Below are positions 46,601 through 55,404 of a stretch of 64,000 nt of DNA, piece by piece (within the stretch, counting starts at the first letter, position 1; every line of letters starts with the position of its first letter). Under the pieces are notes generated by a model. That model was not told the origin of the DNA. It saw nothing but the letters and a program-made list of their open reading frames with translations, and ran no database searches. The stretch is from Angiostrongylus vasorum (Eukaryota; Nematoda; Chromadorea; Rhabditida; Metastrongylidae), in contig JADANN010000194.1 of NCBI GenBank assembly GCA_018806985.1, positions 268,049 to 332,048 of the forward strand, written 5' to 3'. A program made the translations under genes and the position numbers.

Positions 46601-49600
46601 TTGGTGTTTTAGTCTTCTGTGCGAGGGTATTCACTTTCACTTCAAAATCGCCTCCGCTATGTTTTTGTATCCTATGCGTCCCTAGTGGGGTACTTAGTGT
46701 TGCTTTTCGTTTGCGATCTAGGTGTTCTTCTATGCGGATACATAAAGGTCTCCCGTTTCGCCAATTTATTCATCTCTGCAAATACTAGAAGAGATCAGGT
46801 ATATCGTTCCTGAACTCCTGCAGTCACCGTCTTTGCCGTAAGAGCAAATTGCGCAACTTTGTATTTCGCATAGACGCTCATATAGTCGGTTACGAACTGA
46901 TTGAAAACGAAGGGAATCTGTGAAGATATTCAAAATTTTTTTAAATGTAGCAAAGCGAAAGTTTGGAAATGTGTAATCTATTGCGTAGAGTTACGGGCGC
47001 GTGAACGTAGCCTCTCCCCTGCCAGTCTTATCGTGTGCCGCGCTGCGACCGCACCTAGCCTCGAAAAATCGGTGTTTTTGGCGTTTTTCGGGTTTAAAAG
47101 TCGTCTCTGAGCGATTTCCCCTGCGCGGCGTCCTCCCCTCCACCCTACACCACCCACACCCCCCACACTGGAGAAATTTCCCATAGTAATAACCAATTCC
47201 TAAAAAAAAACCTAGAAGTTCGGTTAAGATGACCAAAATGATCACTTTTTTTCACCGTCTTTAAGTCCGTAGAAATTCATGCATAGTTATGTCGTGGGTC
47301 CACAGCACCTCATACTACTGTGTTAAATTGCCTTAGATGAAGCGTGGAACCGGGAAAGAAATTTAAAACGAACTATATTCTATATTGATGCTAAGACATT
47401 TGCAAAACTCCGCAAAAAAAAATAAAATGGTGGTGAATGCGTTAGCCCCCGAAAAGGGTAAGGGCGCGTTCGTTCCTCATCGCAGACACCTGTGGTCCGG
47501 AGTTTTGCAGATATCTCAGCGTCATTGTGATTGTATCACACATAATACCCTTCCATGAAAAATTGTAGTAGGCAGCAAATAAAAAAAGTAGTCAACTTTT
47601 TGTAGATCTGCATAAAAAAAACACCTAGATGGCAAACGAGAAGCACGACTCCACTAGTACTCCACTAGGCTCGAATAGGATACAAAAGCACAGCGGAGAC
47701 GATTTTGAAGTGAAAGTGAATACCCTCGTACAGAAGACTAATACACCAACGCGCAAACTGCTTAAGGCTTTTTGGATAAATGCCAAAAAACCCTAGAATG
47801 AACAGCAGGGAGGAATGCCCGGAGATCACACGTGATCTGGCCCCGTACCTTCGCATCGACTTCTGGTGTGGGGTGGTGCATTCATCGACCATATGCGACT
47901 CTGATCAGCTGTTCTTCCTAAGTGGAAAGCACGTAATAAACGGTGGGTTTTTATGGAGAAGCTGTCGATCGTGTGGTTGCGATTTAGATTTTTCATCTTT
48001 CTGTGTGTGTTATCGGAGCGTTTGACTTAGGAAACTGCCTACCAATGTATCCTTCCAGGCTCTGAAGAAGGCGAAATACGCCGTAAAGTCAGCTTTAACG
48101 GAATAAAGAATAAAGTAACACCTCGTGCTCAAGGATATCGAGAACTATTTGATCAATGCCGAGGTTAGTAGAAAGTCGGTCGTGAGAATTACTAAATGGA
48201 CGTTTTCCAAGAAAACTACAAATCTGTCTCATATCATACCATAGGGTCCAGCAAGATAGTATGACTGAGCAGGATTGCAATTCCCATAATTCCTCAATTG
48301 TGGCAGCCTAATAACTCCCATTTTGAAGCAAGGAGTGACGAGTTTTTTTCATCTTGTCAACATTTGCAGGCTCTTGGCGTGCACTCTTCTGTGCTCCTTA
48401 TCTAATCGTCTCGACCATAATCAGCTCTCAACTGTCTCTCGTTGATAATCCGTAAGAATCTAGCGATTTTGTGCTCCGAAGCAGAACTGTAATTTGACCG
48501 CTCGCTGCTGACTTCATCAAAACATTTATCCTCGTGCTATTCACTTCCTTCAAACACTTCAGTGAGAAAGGCTGGAGACTTCAAAATGTCTTCCACATCT
48601 CCAGCTTCCACGCTGTCACTGTAGATGAGGAGTCGAAGCATGTCTGGTTCTCTTCGACCTTCTAACACGCATCCTCATAGAGTGCAAATCTCTTATGTAT
48701 GTTTTCTAAGTGCTCAAAATTTCAAGTTTTCTAAATATCGAAGGACATTTTGGTGTAATGGCAAACTACCATTATGTGAGCCACTAAATCTGCTGTTTCT
48801 GACAAATAATTCACTGTTTCCCCACTTCCAGTTGATGATGACTGATCATAGGTATCGGTTGCATCACGGCGCGTGTGGCGAACTGGTTGGAAGCGCCACT
48901 GCAACACACACGTGGAATCGATTCCCGCTCCCATGGCCCACCAACCCTTCCATCCCTCCGAGGTCGGCAAATTGGTACCAGACTTGCCTGGGAGGATAGC
49001 AGCACTGGCTCGATACATTGGCAGACCACCGCAAGTCATTGTAAAGGCCAGATATACATTCATTCACCTCTAATGATACTTAATGAAGTCGAATGCGTGG
49101 CGCATCCCTCAGGGACTGGTCAAAGCCGAGAGCTTTTTTTACAGGTTGCATCCGGCGGATACAACGAAATGCACTTGACATAAGTTGTAAAATGCTTCCA
49201 AATACTGGCAGCAGTGTGATCTGTAGGGGGGAGACCATAGCAGAGTATAGTGAATAGTAGCGTGTTCCCTCCTAGAGTGATAAAGCTAAGCTTGTATATT
49301 GTACCATGTTCTAGGCTCCTCAACTCTCTTAACTATGGAGAAATTGTGGCGCACTCTTGAAGAAGCGGCATTGCTTGTTTTGGAACATTTTAATAGCCGA
49401 TGAGTTTTACTGTTTGTTCAGCCAGCATGAAATGGTGAGTCGTCAAACGTCGTGGCAGTCAAGAAAATTTGAACCTTGGGCGTCACGTTTGCACTAATGG
49501 AAGTCTTTACTTAAATGCTGAAGAAGTTCTATAGCATGAAATTTTTTTGTGGAGAATACTGTGTCACTAAGAATTGAAGCACGAAGTGAATGAAATTAGA

Positions 49601-52600
49601 TGACTGAATAAACTCACGATGATTTTCACCGCTGGTTTAAGCGTTTTTACAGCGACGGCTACACCGGCAATCAAACCTCCTCCTCCGACTGGTACTATGA
49701 CAGCTTCAACGTCCGGTACCTGTATATCGAACAACCAACTTTGAACGAATTGATGAAGGTTTACTTGAATTTTAAAGAAGCATTTTGCGCTGTTTCTAAC
49801 TGTTACTAACGATACCAGAGCTTTTGCCAATGGTTCTTCATCATTATTATTTTGCGTTTGGTTCTACGACATTCTCTGACTCCTAGGTCCAACTTTAAAC
49901 TACAGTTTCGAATTTTATTAATTGTAAAGAGCAGTGTCTTAGAATGAAGCAGTGTTACAGTCCTTAGTTTTCATTTGTTTTCTACACGACCAGTGATCAC
50001 ATCTGCTGTGTGGATCTCAGCACTTCTTGTATTCGATTCGCTTGCTCACATCAAACACCCACAATAGTCTTCGAAAATTTGGCGTATTATTTCAGATGTT
50101 ACTTGAGGATTTCTTCTTCTTTATGAATGTTTTAGAGTGCTTGTAGACTCATTTGTTTTTGCAATCTTGGAGATAGCTAGCCTAAGGGGTTCCCACGTGG
50201 ATAGGAGGAGTGCATTGGGCGGTGAATCGAACTAGCGGCTTTGCTTCCTGATCGACGGCATCACTTACCACTGTTCCATCCCTTCTCGAATGCTTAATAA
50301 AAACTGATAATGATAACCTATGACTTGGGAGCTGACCAAATATTTAAAGGTGCTCCATGCAATCGGTCCCATTCGCAGTATCGCAGAGGTTATTGGTTGG
50401 GAATTTGACCTATACAACGATTTTTGAGGGTCTGTCAATGCATCAAGCCAGTGTTTTTAGATTTCCAGGAAATGGATGAGGAGACCAGTTAGCCTATAGC
50501 TCATGATCAAGCTCATGTGCGCTAGTACCTCCAGCCACTCTCCATCTGCCTGAGGAAAAATTGACGACTTGTGGGCTTCTTCAAGTCAATGTATGGACCA
50601 AAATCATTCGGTCACCCTCAACGATGCCAAATATTAGGATAAAAATGATATGGAGTATCGCTCAGGAATTTGTCAATGACGAACATCTCATTCTGTAGAA
50701 TTAAAGTAAACAGGTAATAGCGCCTTTATTAGTTGCTAAAGTATTCAGGAATCCGCATCTATTTCATAAAAAAAGAAAACTGATCTTAAAACTAACTTGC
50801 TCAAGAATTTCCAGACCAATCGTTCCCTGTCCGGCCAGAATATTTGGAGCGTCATAGCCATTGATATACTTGTAATTCTTTTCCATTGCTAGTCTCATCG
50901 CATGCTCTTTTGCCTAAAGGTTGTACGTGAAACGACCCCAATACCTAGTTATAAAAAAACTTAAAGAATAAGAAGGCTTGTGAGTAATGAGCCATGTTTG
51001 TTTTTCTTAACGAAGAGTAGGGTGCGTGTGGCGCAGTGGTCTGCGGCACTCTGCAACACACACGCGGGATCGATTCCTGCGCCCATAGCTCACGAACTCT
51101 TCCATCACTCCAGGGTCGGCAAATTGGTACCAGACTTGTCTGGGAGGATAGCAGCACTGGCCCGATACATCAGTTGGTCACCGTGGGTCATTGTAAAGGC
51201 TAGGTATGCATTCAATCACCTCCAAACGGTGCTTAGTGAAGTCGAAGGCATAGCGCATCCCTCAGGGATTGATCAACGCCGAGAGCTCTGTCTGTTTATT
51301 AATGAAACAGTTATGTCTCAACCGCAGTGATGAATTTAGTAGACGGTACCTACATTAAAAAGGCGCTTGATTTATTCTTACCTTTCCAAGGTTATCACCT
51401 TTGAGGATTACAGTCGCTCCGTACGATCTGCACATTCCAATTTTCATCAGTGGAGCGAACACTGGCATAACCACTGTCACCGGAATGTTTAATTGTTGTC
51501 CATGGTAACTAAGAGCAAGCGCATGGTTTCCTGAAATGGTTTCTCCCGCAGACGTCTTTGTAAATCAGTGAACGAATTCTTCTTTATACCTATACATTTC
51601 GCATATTCTAAGCGATTTGCGACCCTGTTATATCAGAAGCATTTTTTTAGTTCTCGTAGTCACTGTATCATAGTGCAAAAGAAACCCCATTTACGTTCGA
51701 ACAGTAGCTGGTTCAATTCTTGTCTTCGGAAAAATCAGGCTACGGTATCTCACAAAAAATAGTTGATCTCAAACTAATCTGATTGAATTAAGTCTATCTG
51801 AGAAAGACTCTAACACGAGCTGTAATCGCATTATTACAATACAAAAGGTTACGATTGATTTTAATCCATGTCCACATCCATATAAATGAAGAGTAAAAAC
51901 ACTATATGCATGACTTGGTGAATGATTTGAAATGTTGTGATCAGAAAGTGGTTTCCTTACCGGCACTGGCGGCAACCACTCCTCGTTCTCGTTCTTCACT
52001 ATTCAGCTTCGTCAGGGCGTAACGAGCACCGCGTTCTTTAAACGATCCGGTCACTTGCATGTATTCTTTTTTGAAAAACAAGTCCATATCGAGTGTTTTC
52101 GACAAGTTGATAGACTTCTGAAAAAATTTGCACTGCGGTTTGGAGTCTTCAATTCCAGATTTTTCCACTTTCACGTGGAGGAAACGTTATGCTCCTATGA
52201 AAATTCATCAGCATGTTTTATGTAACAAGAAGCTGAGAAAGTGGCAACTTCAATGAAGCTGAGATATTTGCAAAACTCTGGACCGCAGGTGCCTATGGTG
52301 GGGAACGAACGCGCTATTGTCCTATCCGGGGAGTAACGCGTTCACCACCACACCATACGGGTCCTTCGTTTCGCCTGTTTCTCAGCTAGTTCAATTCAGA
52401 TGGCAAAAGATCGATAGAACTAGCTGAGAGACAGGCGAAACGAAGGACCCGCATGGTGTGGTGGTGAACGCATTACTCCCCGGAAAGGACAATAGCGAGT
52501 TCGTTCCCCACCATAGGCACCTGCGGTCCAGAGTTTTGCAAATATCTCAGCTTCATTGAAGTTATATTTCGCAATATACTCCGCCATTAAAAAGACTAGG

Positions 52601-52815
52601 CAGTAAATAAAAAAGGTTAAAAAGTAGGAACAGTTATGAAGTAAGAAGAAATGAAAGTAGCGGTCAAAGGCAAAAACACTTACACTGCAAGGAGTTCTGA
52701 CCACTCCATTTTTAATGTTGAAAGCTGCACTGGAAACATCCGAGAATGTGATCTTCTTCGGATAGTCTGGATCGCAGTCGGGATCAGTCGGTAGAACATC
52801 CGCTAGAGCGATCAT
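34587..52815 (-). CDS. L-serine/L-threonine ammonia-lyase (PLP-dependent dehydratase), 12 exons
   Basis: This gene encodes a cytosolic-type PLP enzyme that deaminates serine to pyruvate or threonine to 2-oxobutyrate (known for the family). I assembled 12 exons with GT/AG borders and compatible phases: 1269 bases, 422 residues plus TAG. Fold-type II motifs are in order: PLP lysine in TGSFKERGA (Lys71), SAGNHA (95-100), the phosphate loop VGGGGLIAG (196-204), and SGGNID (323-328), whose serine should bond the PLP pyridine nitrogen. Residues from about 330 on ([11 protein letters not shown] onward) form an ACT-like domain, as in ACT-fused threonine dehydratases. The residue before GNH is Ala96, whereas serine racemase has its catalytic Ser84 there, which favours dehydratase over racemase. 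The start at 52815 lies just before the conserved ITFSDV region; an in-frame Met at 52947 would add 44 residues that look like untranslated or intron sequence. No frame break is seen, so I take it to be functional. The exact substrate cannot be read from sequence. Confidence 0.93.
34679..34756 (-). CDS. Dehydratase exon 11 (ACT domain)
   Basis: The acceptor is TTCCTCAG and the donor GTTAGT; the exon is 26 codons in phase 0 (residues 393-418). It encodes [19 protein letters not shown] and LRSKYED, the closing strand and helix of the ACT-like domain. Confidence 0.9.
35671..35771 (-). CDS. Dehydratase exon 10 (ACT domain)
   Basis: The acceptor is CTTTCAG and the donor GTAAGC, ending in phase 0. 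It completes Gly359 and encodes [20 protein letters not shown] then [13 protein letters not shown], the helix and strand of the ACT-like domain. No recorded ORF covers it; I found it by phase and motif. Confidence 0.9.
36136..36727 (+). other. Coding-like frames inside intron 9, unidentified
   Basis: Two successive plus-strand frames (36167-36421 with [12 protein letters not shown], and 36482-36727 with [20 protein letters not shown]) look less random than surroundings. They may be the decayed coding part of a transposon. No catalytic motif is recognised. Confidence 0.25.
37130..37330 (+). mobile_element. Composite SINE: SINE-C-like head, SINE-A-like body
   Basis: GATGGCACAGTGTTAGTGAT and GTGCTGGTTCGATCCTATT supply A and B boxes close to the SINE-C head. 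CTCACCAAGCCTCTCATATC and GGTCTAGACTTGTCCGAGG follow as a diverged SINE-A body. It lies in intron 9. Confidence 0.55.
37545..37910 (-). mobile_element. Degenerate SINE-B copy
   Basis: GTGAAATACAACCATAATGG, TACCTTTTTCCGGGCTCACA, GGGAGCGATCTGGGAAGCAC and ATCTTCAGCTTCACCTG keep the order of the family on the minus strand. Confidence 0.5.
38021..38145 (-). CDS. Dehydratase exon 9 (SGGN motif and ACT domain start)
   Basis: The acceptor is TGTTTTAG and the donor GTGGGC, ending in phase 1. It encodes residues 317-358: [17 protein letters not shown], then the first ACT-like strand [10 protein letters not shown]. The 3710-base intron before it holds RTE debris. Confidence 0.93.
38740..40500 (-). pseudogene. 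Decayed RTE-type retrotransposon, reverse transcriptase and C-terminus
   Basis: On the minus strand, frames in order resemble RTE ORF2: [15 protein letters not shown], then [20 protein letters not shown], then [29 protein letters not shown] and [18 protein letters not shown] follow, then FFADDIVVF with the catalytic aspartate pair. C-terminal [31 protein letters not shown] and [10 protein letters not shown] close the series. Frameshifts and stops make it dead. It occupies intron 8. Confidence 0.8.
41036..41345 (-). mobile_element. Dispersed repeat E, probable RTE 5' untranslated region
   Basis: This block (GGTCAGCCTGGCCAAAGTCT, GATGAATCCCGCGCTGTGCA, CCACGATAAGGCGGTGAACC) recurs at 61511-61814. 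Both copies lie near RTE coding fragments in the same orientation, so I infer it belongs to an RTE 5' region. The assignment is unconfirmed. Confidence 0.5.
41455..41830 (-). pseudogene. Decayed RTE endonuclease (APE-like) fragment
   Basis: Minus-strand pieces [46 protein letters not shown] and [20 protein letters not shown] follow the order of the APE-like endonuclease domain of RTE elements. It lies between dehydratase exon 8 and repeat E and is out of order with the downstream 5' block, suggesting two nested copies. Confidence 0.7.
41856..41932 (-). CDS. Dehydratase exon 8
   Basis: The acceptor ends in GTTCAAG and the donor is GTGAGA, ending in phase 2. It encodes [19 protein letters not shown], the conserved glycine/alanine-rich segment. 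RTE endonuclease-like remains begin within about 30 bases of its 3' border, in intron 8. Confidence 0.92.
42058..42335 (+). mobile_element. Degenerate SINE-A copy in intron 7
   Basis: CGTGTAGCGCAATGGACAGA is the A box. GATGGTTTGATCTCTCG is a mutated B box. GGCACCAGACTTGTGTGTAA and GGCACACCCTTAAGGATTCC follow. It fills most of a 440-base intron. Confidence 0.6.
42373..42497 (-). CDS. Dehydratase exon 7
   Basis: The acceptor is TTTCAAAG, slightly off consensus; the donor is GTGAGT. The exon completes codon 250 and encodes [19 protein letters not shown] through LRLIEMEK (to residue 291), ending in phase 0. Confidence 0.92.
43289..43379 (-). CDS. Dehydratase exon 6
   Basis: The acceptor is TTTCTTAG and the donor GTAAGC, ending in phase 1. 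It encodes residues 220-249 and begins [13 protein letters not shown]. Glu222 aligns with the metal- and substrate-side glutamate of serine racemase relatives; this alignment was made by eye. Confidence 0.92.
44310..44470 (-). mobile_element. Degenerate SINE-A fragment in intron 5
   Basis: GATAAGTCTGGTACCAATTA and TGGGATGGAGGCCTTGTTCT match the central block in minus orientation, and GGAATCAACGATCACGG may be the B-box side. Confidence 0.45.
44471..46194. other. Intron 5 sequence, nothing recognised
   Basis: Short frames only; no repeat shared elsewhere in the window was detected. Confidence 0.4.
46195..46730 (-). pseudogene. PLE 3' fragment (post-GIY-YIG region and pLTR)
   Basis: The minus-strand frame [20 protein letters not shown] then LEAFWIS matches the segment after the GIY-YIG core in the 56.3 kb PLE. 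Downstream lies a pLTR with a degraded hammerhead (46276-46312). It is the mirror partner of the copy at 47640-48140. Confidence 0.65.
46276..46312 (-). ncRNA. Degraded hammerhead motif
   Basis: On the minus strand: GACT, CTGAAGA, a poorly paired stem II, GAAAC, ATC, AGCT. Core bases remain, but stem II is weakened and ACAT no longer forms the palindrome needed for a dimer. Confidence 0.4.
46980..47180. other. GC-rich island in intron 5
   Basis: Between AT-rich flanks, this block is visibly GC-rich (GGGCGCGTGAACGTAGCCTC, CTGCGCGGCGTCCTCCCCTC, CACCCACACCCCCCACACTG). All overlapping frames are compositional. It may be a fragment of a different repeat; no second copy is in the window. Confidence 0.5.
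47392..47590 (+). mobile_element. SINE-B copy in intron 5
   Basis: A short inverted piece (ACATTTGCAAAACTCCGC) is followed by ATGGTGGTGAATGCGTTAGC, GCGTTCGTTCCTCATCGC and GGTCCGGAGTTTTGCAGATA. Confidence 0.65.
47640..48140 (+). pseudogene. PLE 3' fragment (post-GIY-YIG region and pLTR)
   Basis: Plus-strand [20 protein letters not shown] then [31 protein letters not shown] and [11 protein letters not shown] follow the PLE C-terminus with one frameshift. A broken hammerhead (48058-48094) and pLTR follow. It points away from the 46.2 kb copy. Confidence 0.7.
48058..48094 (+). ncRNA. Broken hammerhead motif
   Basis: GGCT, CTGAAGA, stem II GGCG/CGCC, then GTAAAGTC instead of GAAACGTC, then AGCT. 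The G-A-A-A element is mutated, so cleavage is not expected. Confidence 0.45.
48869..49137 (+). mobile_element. SINE-A copy, near full length, intron 5
   Basis: GCGTGTGGCGAACTGGTTGG (A box) and GGAATCGATTCCCGCTCC (B box) are followed by the whole body to GACTGGTCAAAGCCGAGAGC. One of the best-preserved copies. Confidence 0.8.
49618..49719 (-). CDS. Dehydratase exon 5 (glycine loop)
   Basis: The acceptor is ATATACAG and the donor GTGAGT; the exon is 34 codons in phase 0 (residues 186-219). It encodes [16 protein letters not shown], the tetraglycine loop that binds the PLP phosphate. Confidence 0.95.
49990..50290 (-). mobile_element. SINE-C copy in intron 4
   Basis: On the minus strand the head reads ACAGTGGTAAGTGATGCCG (A box) and GCTAGTTCGATTCACC (B box). 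The body matches the 8.5 and 28.8 kb copies (TTCCCACGTGGATAGGAGGA, CTTCTTTATGAATGTTTTAG). Confidence 0.65.
50797..50913 (-). CDS. Dehydratase exon 4
   Basis: The acceptor is CCTTTAG and the donor GTTAGT; the exon is 39 codons in phase 0 (residues 147-185). It contains [16 protein letters not shown], the family signature preceding the glycine-rich loop. Confidence 0.93.
51019..51297 (+). mobile_element. SINE-A copy, near full length, intron 3
   Basis: GTGCGTGTGGCGCAGTGGTC and GGGATCGATTCCTGCGCC are the promoter boxes. The body is complete to AACGCCGAGAGCTCTGTC. It takes up more than half of a 468-base intron. Confidence 0.82.
51382..51530 (-). CDS. Dehydratase exon 3
   Basis: The acceptor is CCATTTCAG; the split Gly97 codon completes SAGNHA. 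The exon encodes residues up to 146, including the typical strand [14 protein letters not shown] and [10 protein letters not shown], and ends at the donor GTAAGA in phase 0. Confidence 0.93.
51961..52117 (-). CDS. Dehydratase exon 2 (PLP lysine exon)
   Basis: The acceptor is TTTTTTCAG and the donor GTAAGG, ending in phase 1. It encodes residues 45-96 plus one base of codon 97. It carries TGSFKERGA with the PLP-binding Lys71 and the start of the SAGNHA motif. Confidence 0.93.
52246..52600. mobile_element. Head-to-head inverted SINE-B pair, intron 1
   Basis: The minus arm (52246-52395) and plus arm (about 52410-52600) share GCTGAGATATTTGCAAAACT, GTAACGCGTTCACCACCACA and CTAGCTGAGAGACAGGCG blocks. 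They form a near-perfect palindrome of about 150 bases per arm with a short spacer, within a 566-base intron. Confidence 0.75.
52684..52815 (-). CDS. Dehydratase exon 1 (residues 1-44)
   Basis: It starts ATG ATC GCT and encodes the N-terminus, including [17 protein letters not shown] and ending VVRTPCS. The donor is GTAAGTG and the phase is 0. The N-terminal segment leads into the helix that precedes the PLP domain in this family. Confidence 0.88.
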
Positions 52816-53159
52816 CTTTTTTAGAAAATTATGAAGGAATACAAAAAAAAGACTTCTGGAGGGCCTTATGATAGTACCACAATGTAAAATTCGTCTACGT
52901 GAAAAGATGGTCGTAGATGGGAAGAAAAACACGCGACTTATGTACATATGTCTAAATAATTATTTAAGAAAGTGAGTGAATAGTGCAAACAATACGCAAT
53001 CGCTGGTTCAGTTCTTTCCTCTTGCTTATGTAAGTTCCTGGAACAGTCCCATGATACGTAGCAAACTACTCTGTTGAGGACGGAAGCCAAGTTTTTTCTT
53101 TAGATCAGCTACAAAAATCACCAAAACTGCAAATTTCAAAAGTGTTTCAAAACCAATTG

Positions 53160-54720
53160 TTTATTCATTTTAAAAGCTTATACGAGGTTTCAAATCGAGT
53201 GTCCACAGAAATCATGTTATTTCTGTTCTCTTGATGAGCAAGTGTAAGGTTGTTATTTCATTCTTCACTTATGAATAAGCTGACGTCTTGACGGATTTCG
53301 CCTTCCTTCGAGCCTGAAAAAATCAACTTGACCGCAATCTACCCGGCCAAACACCTCCGTAGCCGAACAGAGAAGATACTAAACTAAGATTTCAATCACG
53401 TCGAACACAGAATAGCTTTTTTCGCATTCATGGATTTCCATGAGTACGTTAGGTAGAGACCAACCACAGAGAATTCACATGAAAGCTTAATGTGCCTCTC
53501 ACATTAAAATATCACTCTTAGATACTGTGTGGGAACACACATGATTGCGATGCATTCCTCCCTGCGGTTTATTTTCGGATTCTTGGAATTTATCGAGAAC
53601 GTTTCGAGAGTTTTGCGCGAAGGTATTTGTACAATACTGCTACTCCAAAATCTTCCCCGTTATGTTTTTTGTGTCCTATACGCTCCTAGTGGAGTATTTG
53701 ACTTAATTTTAAGTTCACCGATTAGGGGGTTCCTTAATACGGACGCAGAGTGGTCTACTCGTTTCGCTAATGTGTTCTTCCTCGGTTGCTTTAGAAGAGG
53801 TCGGATGAACCGCAATGGAACTCATTCATCACCATGTGTACCGTTAGGGCATATTTTACAATTTCGTCTTCTACACAGACGGTCATACAAGCGGTTCGGA
53901 ACCAGCTGGCGTCTTAGAGTGCTCGGTGGCATTTCAGTTATCGTTACCGAATTCTCTAGACCGGTCCACCTTAATCAACGTTTTGCAGCTGCACTTATTT
54001 CGTTTGAAATGAAGGGCACGATAAGCGGGACCTTATTATGGCTCATGTTGTCGTTTGGGGACCTGGGTTTCCTCTACACCTATCCCGAGGAGCTGCATTT
54101 TCGTAAGCACGGGAAATGACCGTTGCAATTTCCGGAATTCATCCTTCTGCCCTTTTCCTGTACGCACTCTGTTGGCTGTTCGAAACATGTTCCTCACCCT
54201 TTTTGCGTATGAGGCATGACGAGTTCAAACCAGTACGTTTTTACTACATGCCTTTCGACACCACTTCGTAATATAGCCGTTTTCGGACAAGTTAAATTGA
54301 ACGCTGAGAAATGGAAGCCAGTTTTCTTTCGGTTTCTCTTCGGGAAACGTAACGTACTCTGACTGTTCATTCAATAACTCAAAATATTTCTACATATCCT
54401 CTTGCGTTGGGCAAATGATAAAACGATCATCTGTATATCTACGGTCGAGTAAGGGCCAGAAATCGGTTGCTGGTGCTTCCACCTTAGACATAAATCCAAT
54501 GGCAAGGCTTGCTGCCAGTGTCTGCCTCTTTGGCAACCGTCCCCCCTATTATATTTCTTATCCGGCCGAATGAATCTTCGTAGTCGCATTGAACACAAGG
54601 CGATGGAGAAGCAAAGTGACACCATCAGGTTGTTCTCTTTTATAAAAGATGCTTCTCGATCTATAGGTATCAAAATGTCTTCAGGTGACAGTGCATGAGC
54701 GCACAAAGTCAGGTTGAAAC
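53160..54720 (-). pseudogene. Decayed Penelope-like element: RT through GIY-YIG region and pLTR
   Basis: Minus-strand fragments in order: ASLAIGFMSKVEAP, then RRYTDDRFIICPTQEDM with the RT catalytic YTDD, a stop, KYFELLNEQSEYVTF, KPKENWLPFLS and ENGYITKW. GEDFGVAVLYKYLRAKLS-like remains near 53650 and the pLTR at 53160-53330 follow. Many stops and frameshifts. The pLTR hammerhead is degraded (CGAAGGA). Confidence 0.72.
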
Positions 54721-55404
54721 TAGCTGGCATCTAGTAAGGCGATATTTTCGTGGCGACTTCCAATCAGTTTTCGGAGCATGTGCGATTAATATCTCCGTGT
54801 GTGTTCCTAAGCTTACACAAGATTGTTAAAGGGCAAAGGATAGAGGGTGCTCGACAGAGCCGATGGAGTGATGCCATTCTCACAGACATGTCTGGAGCCA
54901 CTACCCACCTTTTTGGCGATGGAGTTGGTGAGACTTTTTTTACAAAAATTTCACTGTGGGTAACGGTTCTGACACCTTCGCCTTCTCTAGAGCTGCATGA
55001 TCACAATCCAGCGTCCAGAGTCGAGTGCATTCTTGTGATATGGGTCTTCGTAGTCATGTTATGTCGACTGTACTGGAATACTGAGGATGCCGAAATATTG
55101 ATCGCAGCGAAGTTTTGTGGCAGCCTCATGCAAGCTTACCGATAAATTATATTCTATGGCTAAGTGAAAATTTGCATGAAAACGAAGCCAGCGTTTTTCT
55201 TCGTAGCAGAGAATTCCGATATTTGGTCGATTGATGGTTTAAAGCTTAATGAATATAGCGAATTTTCTGGCTCGTAAAAACTTAAGATGAGGTCGCGGAT
55301 TGTATTGCCGGCTCGCCCACAAGAACTGTTCATAACCTTCTTTTTGGTGCAGCTTCGGTTTGAGGAGTATTTTAGGCCCACAATGGATTCTTAAATAAAA
55401 GGAT

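Noticed and set aside
48875..49183. Several overlapping frames of 66 to 110 residues around 48.7-49.2 kb, both strands.
   Set aside because: They recur at every SINE-A copy and follow its sequence, so they are not genes.
52816..52947. An in-frame upstream Met that would extend the dehydratase by 44 residues.
   Set aside because: The added sequence is Phe/Arg/Ser-rich and unlike the family. The Met at 52815 sits next to the conserved start of the fold. I kept the shorter start.
53529..54119. The longest plus-strand frame, 196 residues.
   Set aside because: It is antisense to the decayed PLE, whose minus-strand pieces match family order. The plus translation has no domain.
54750..55145. A 131-residue plus-strand frame upstream of the PLE relic.
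   Set aside because: No recognised domain on the plus strand, and minus frames here are broken. Possibly the N-terminal PLE region, but I could not support that.
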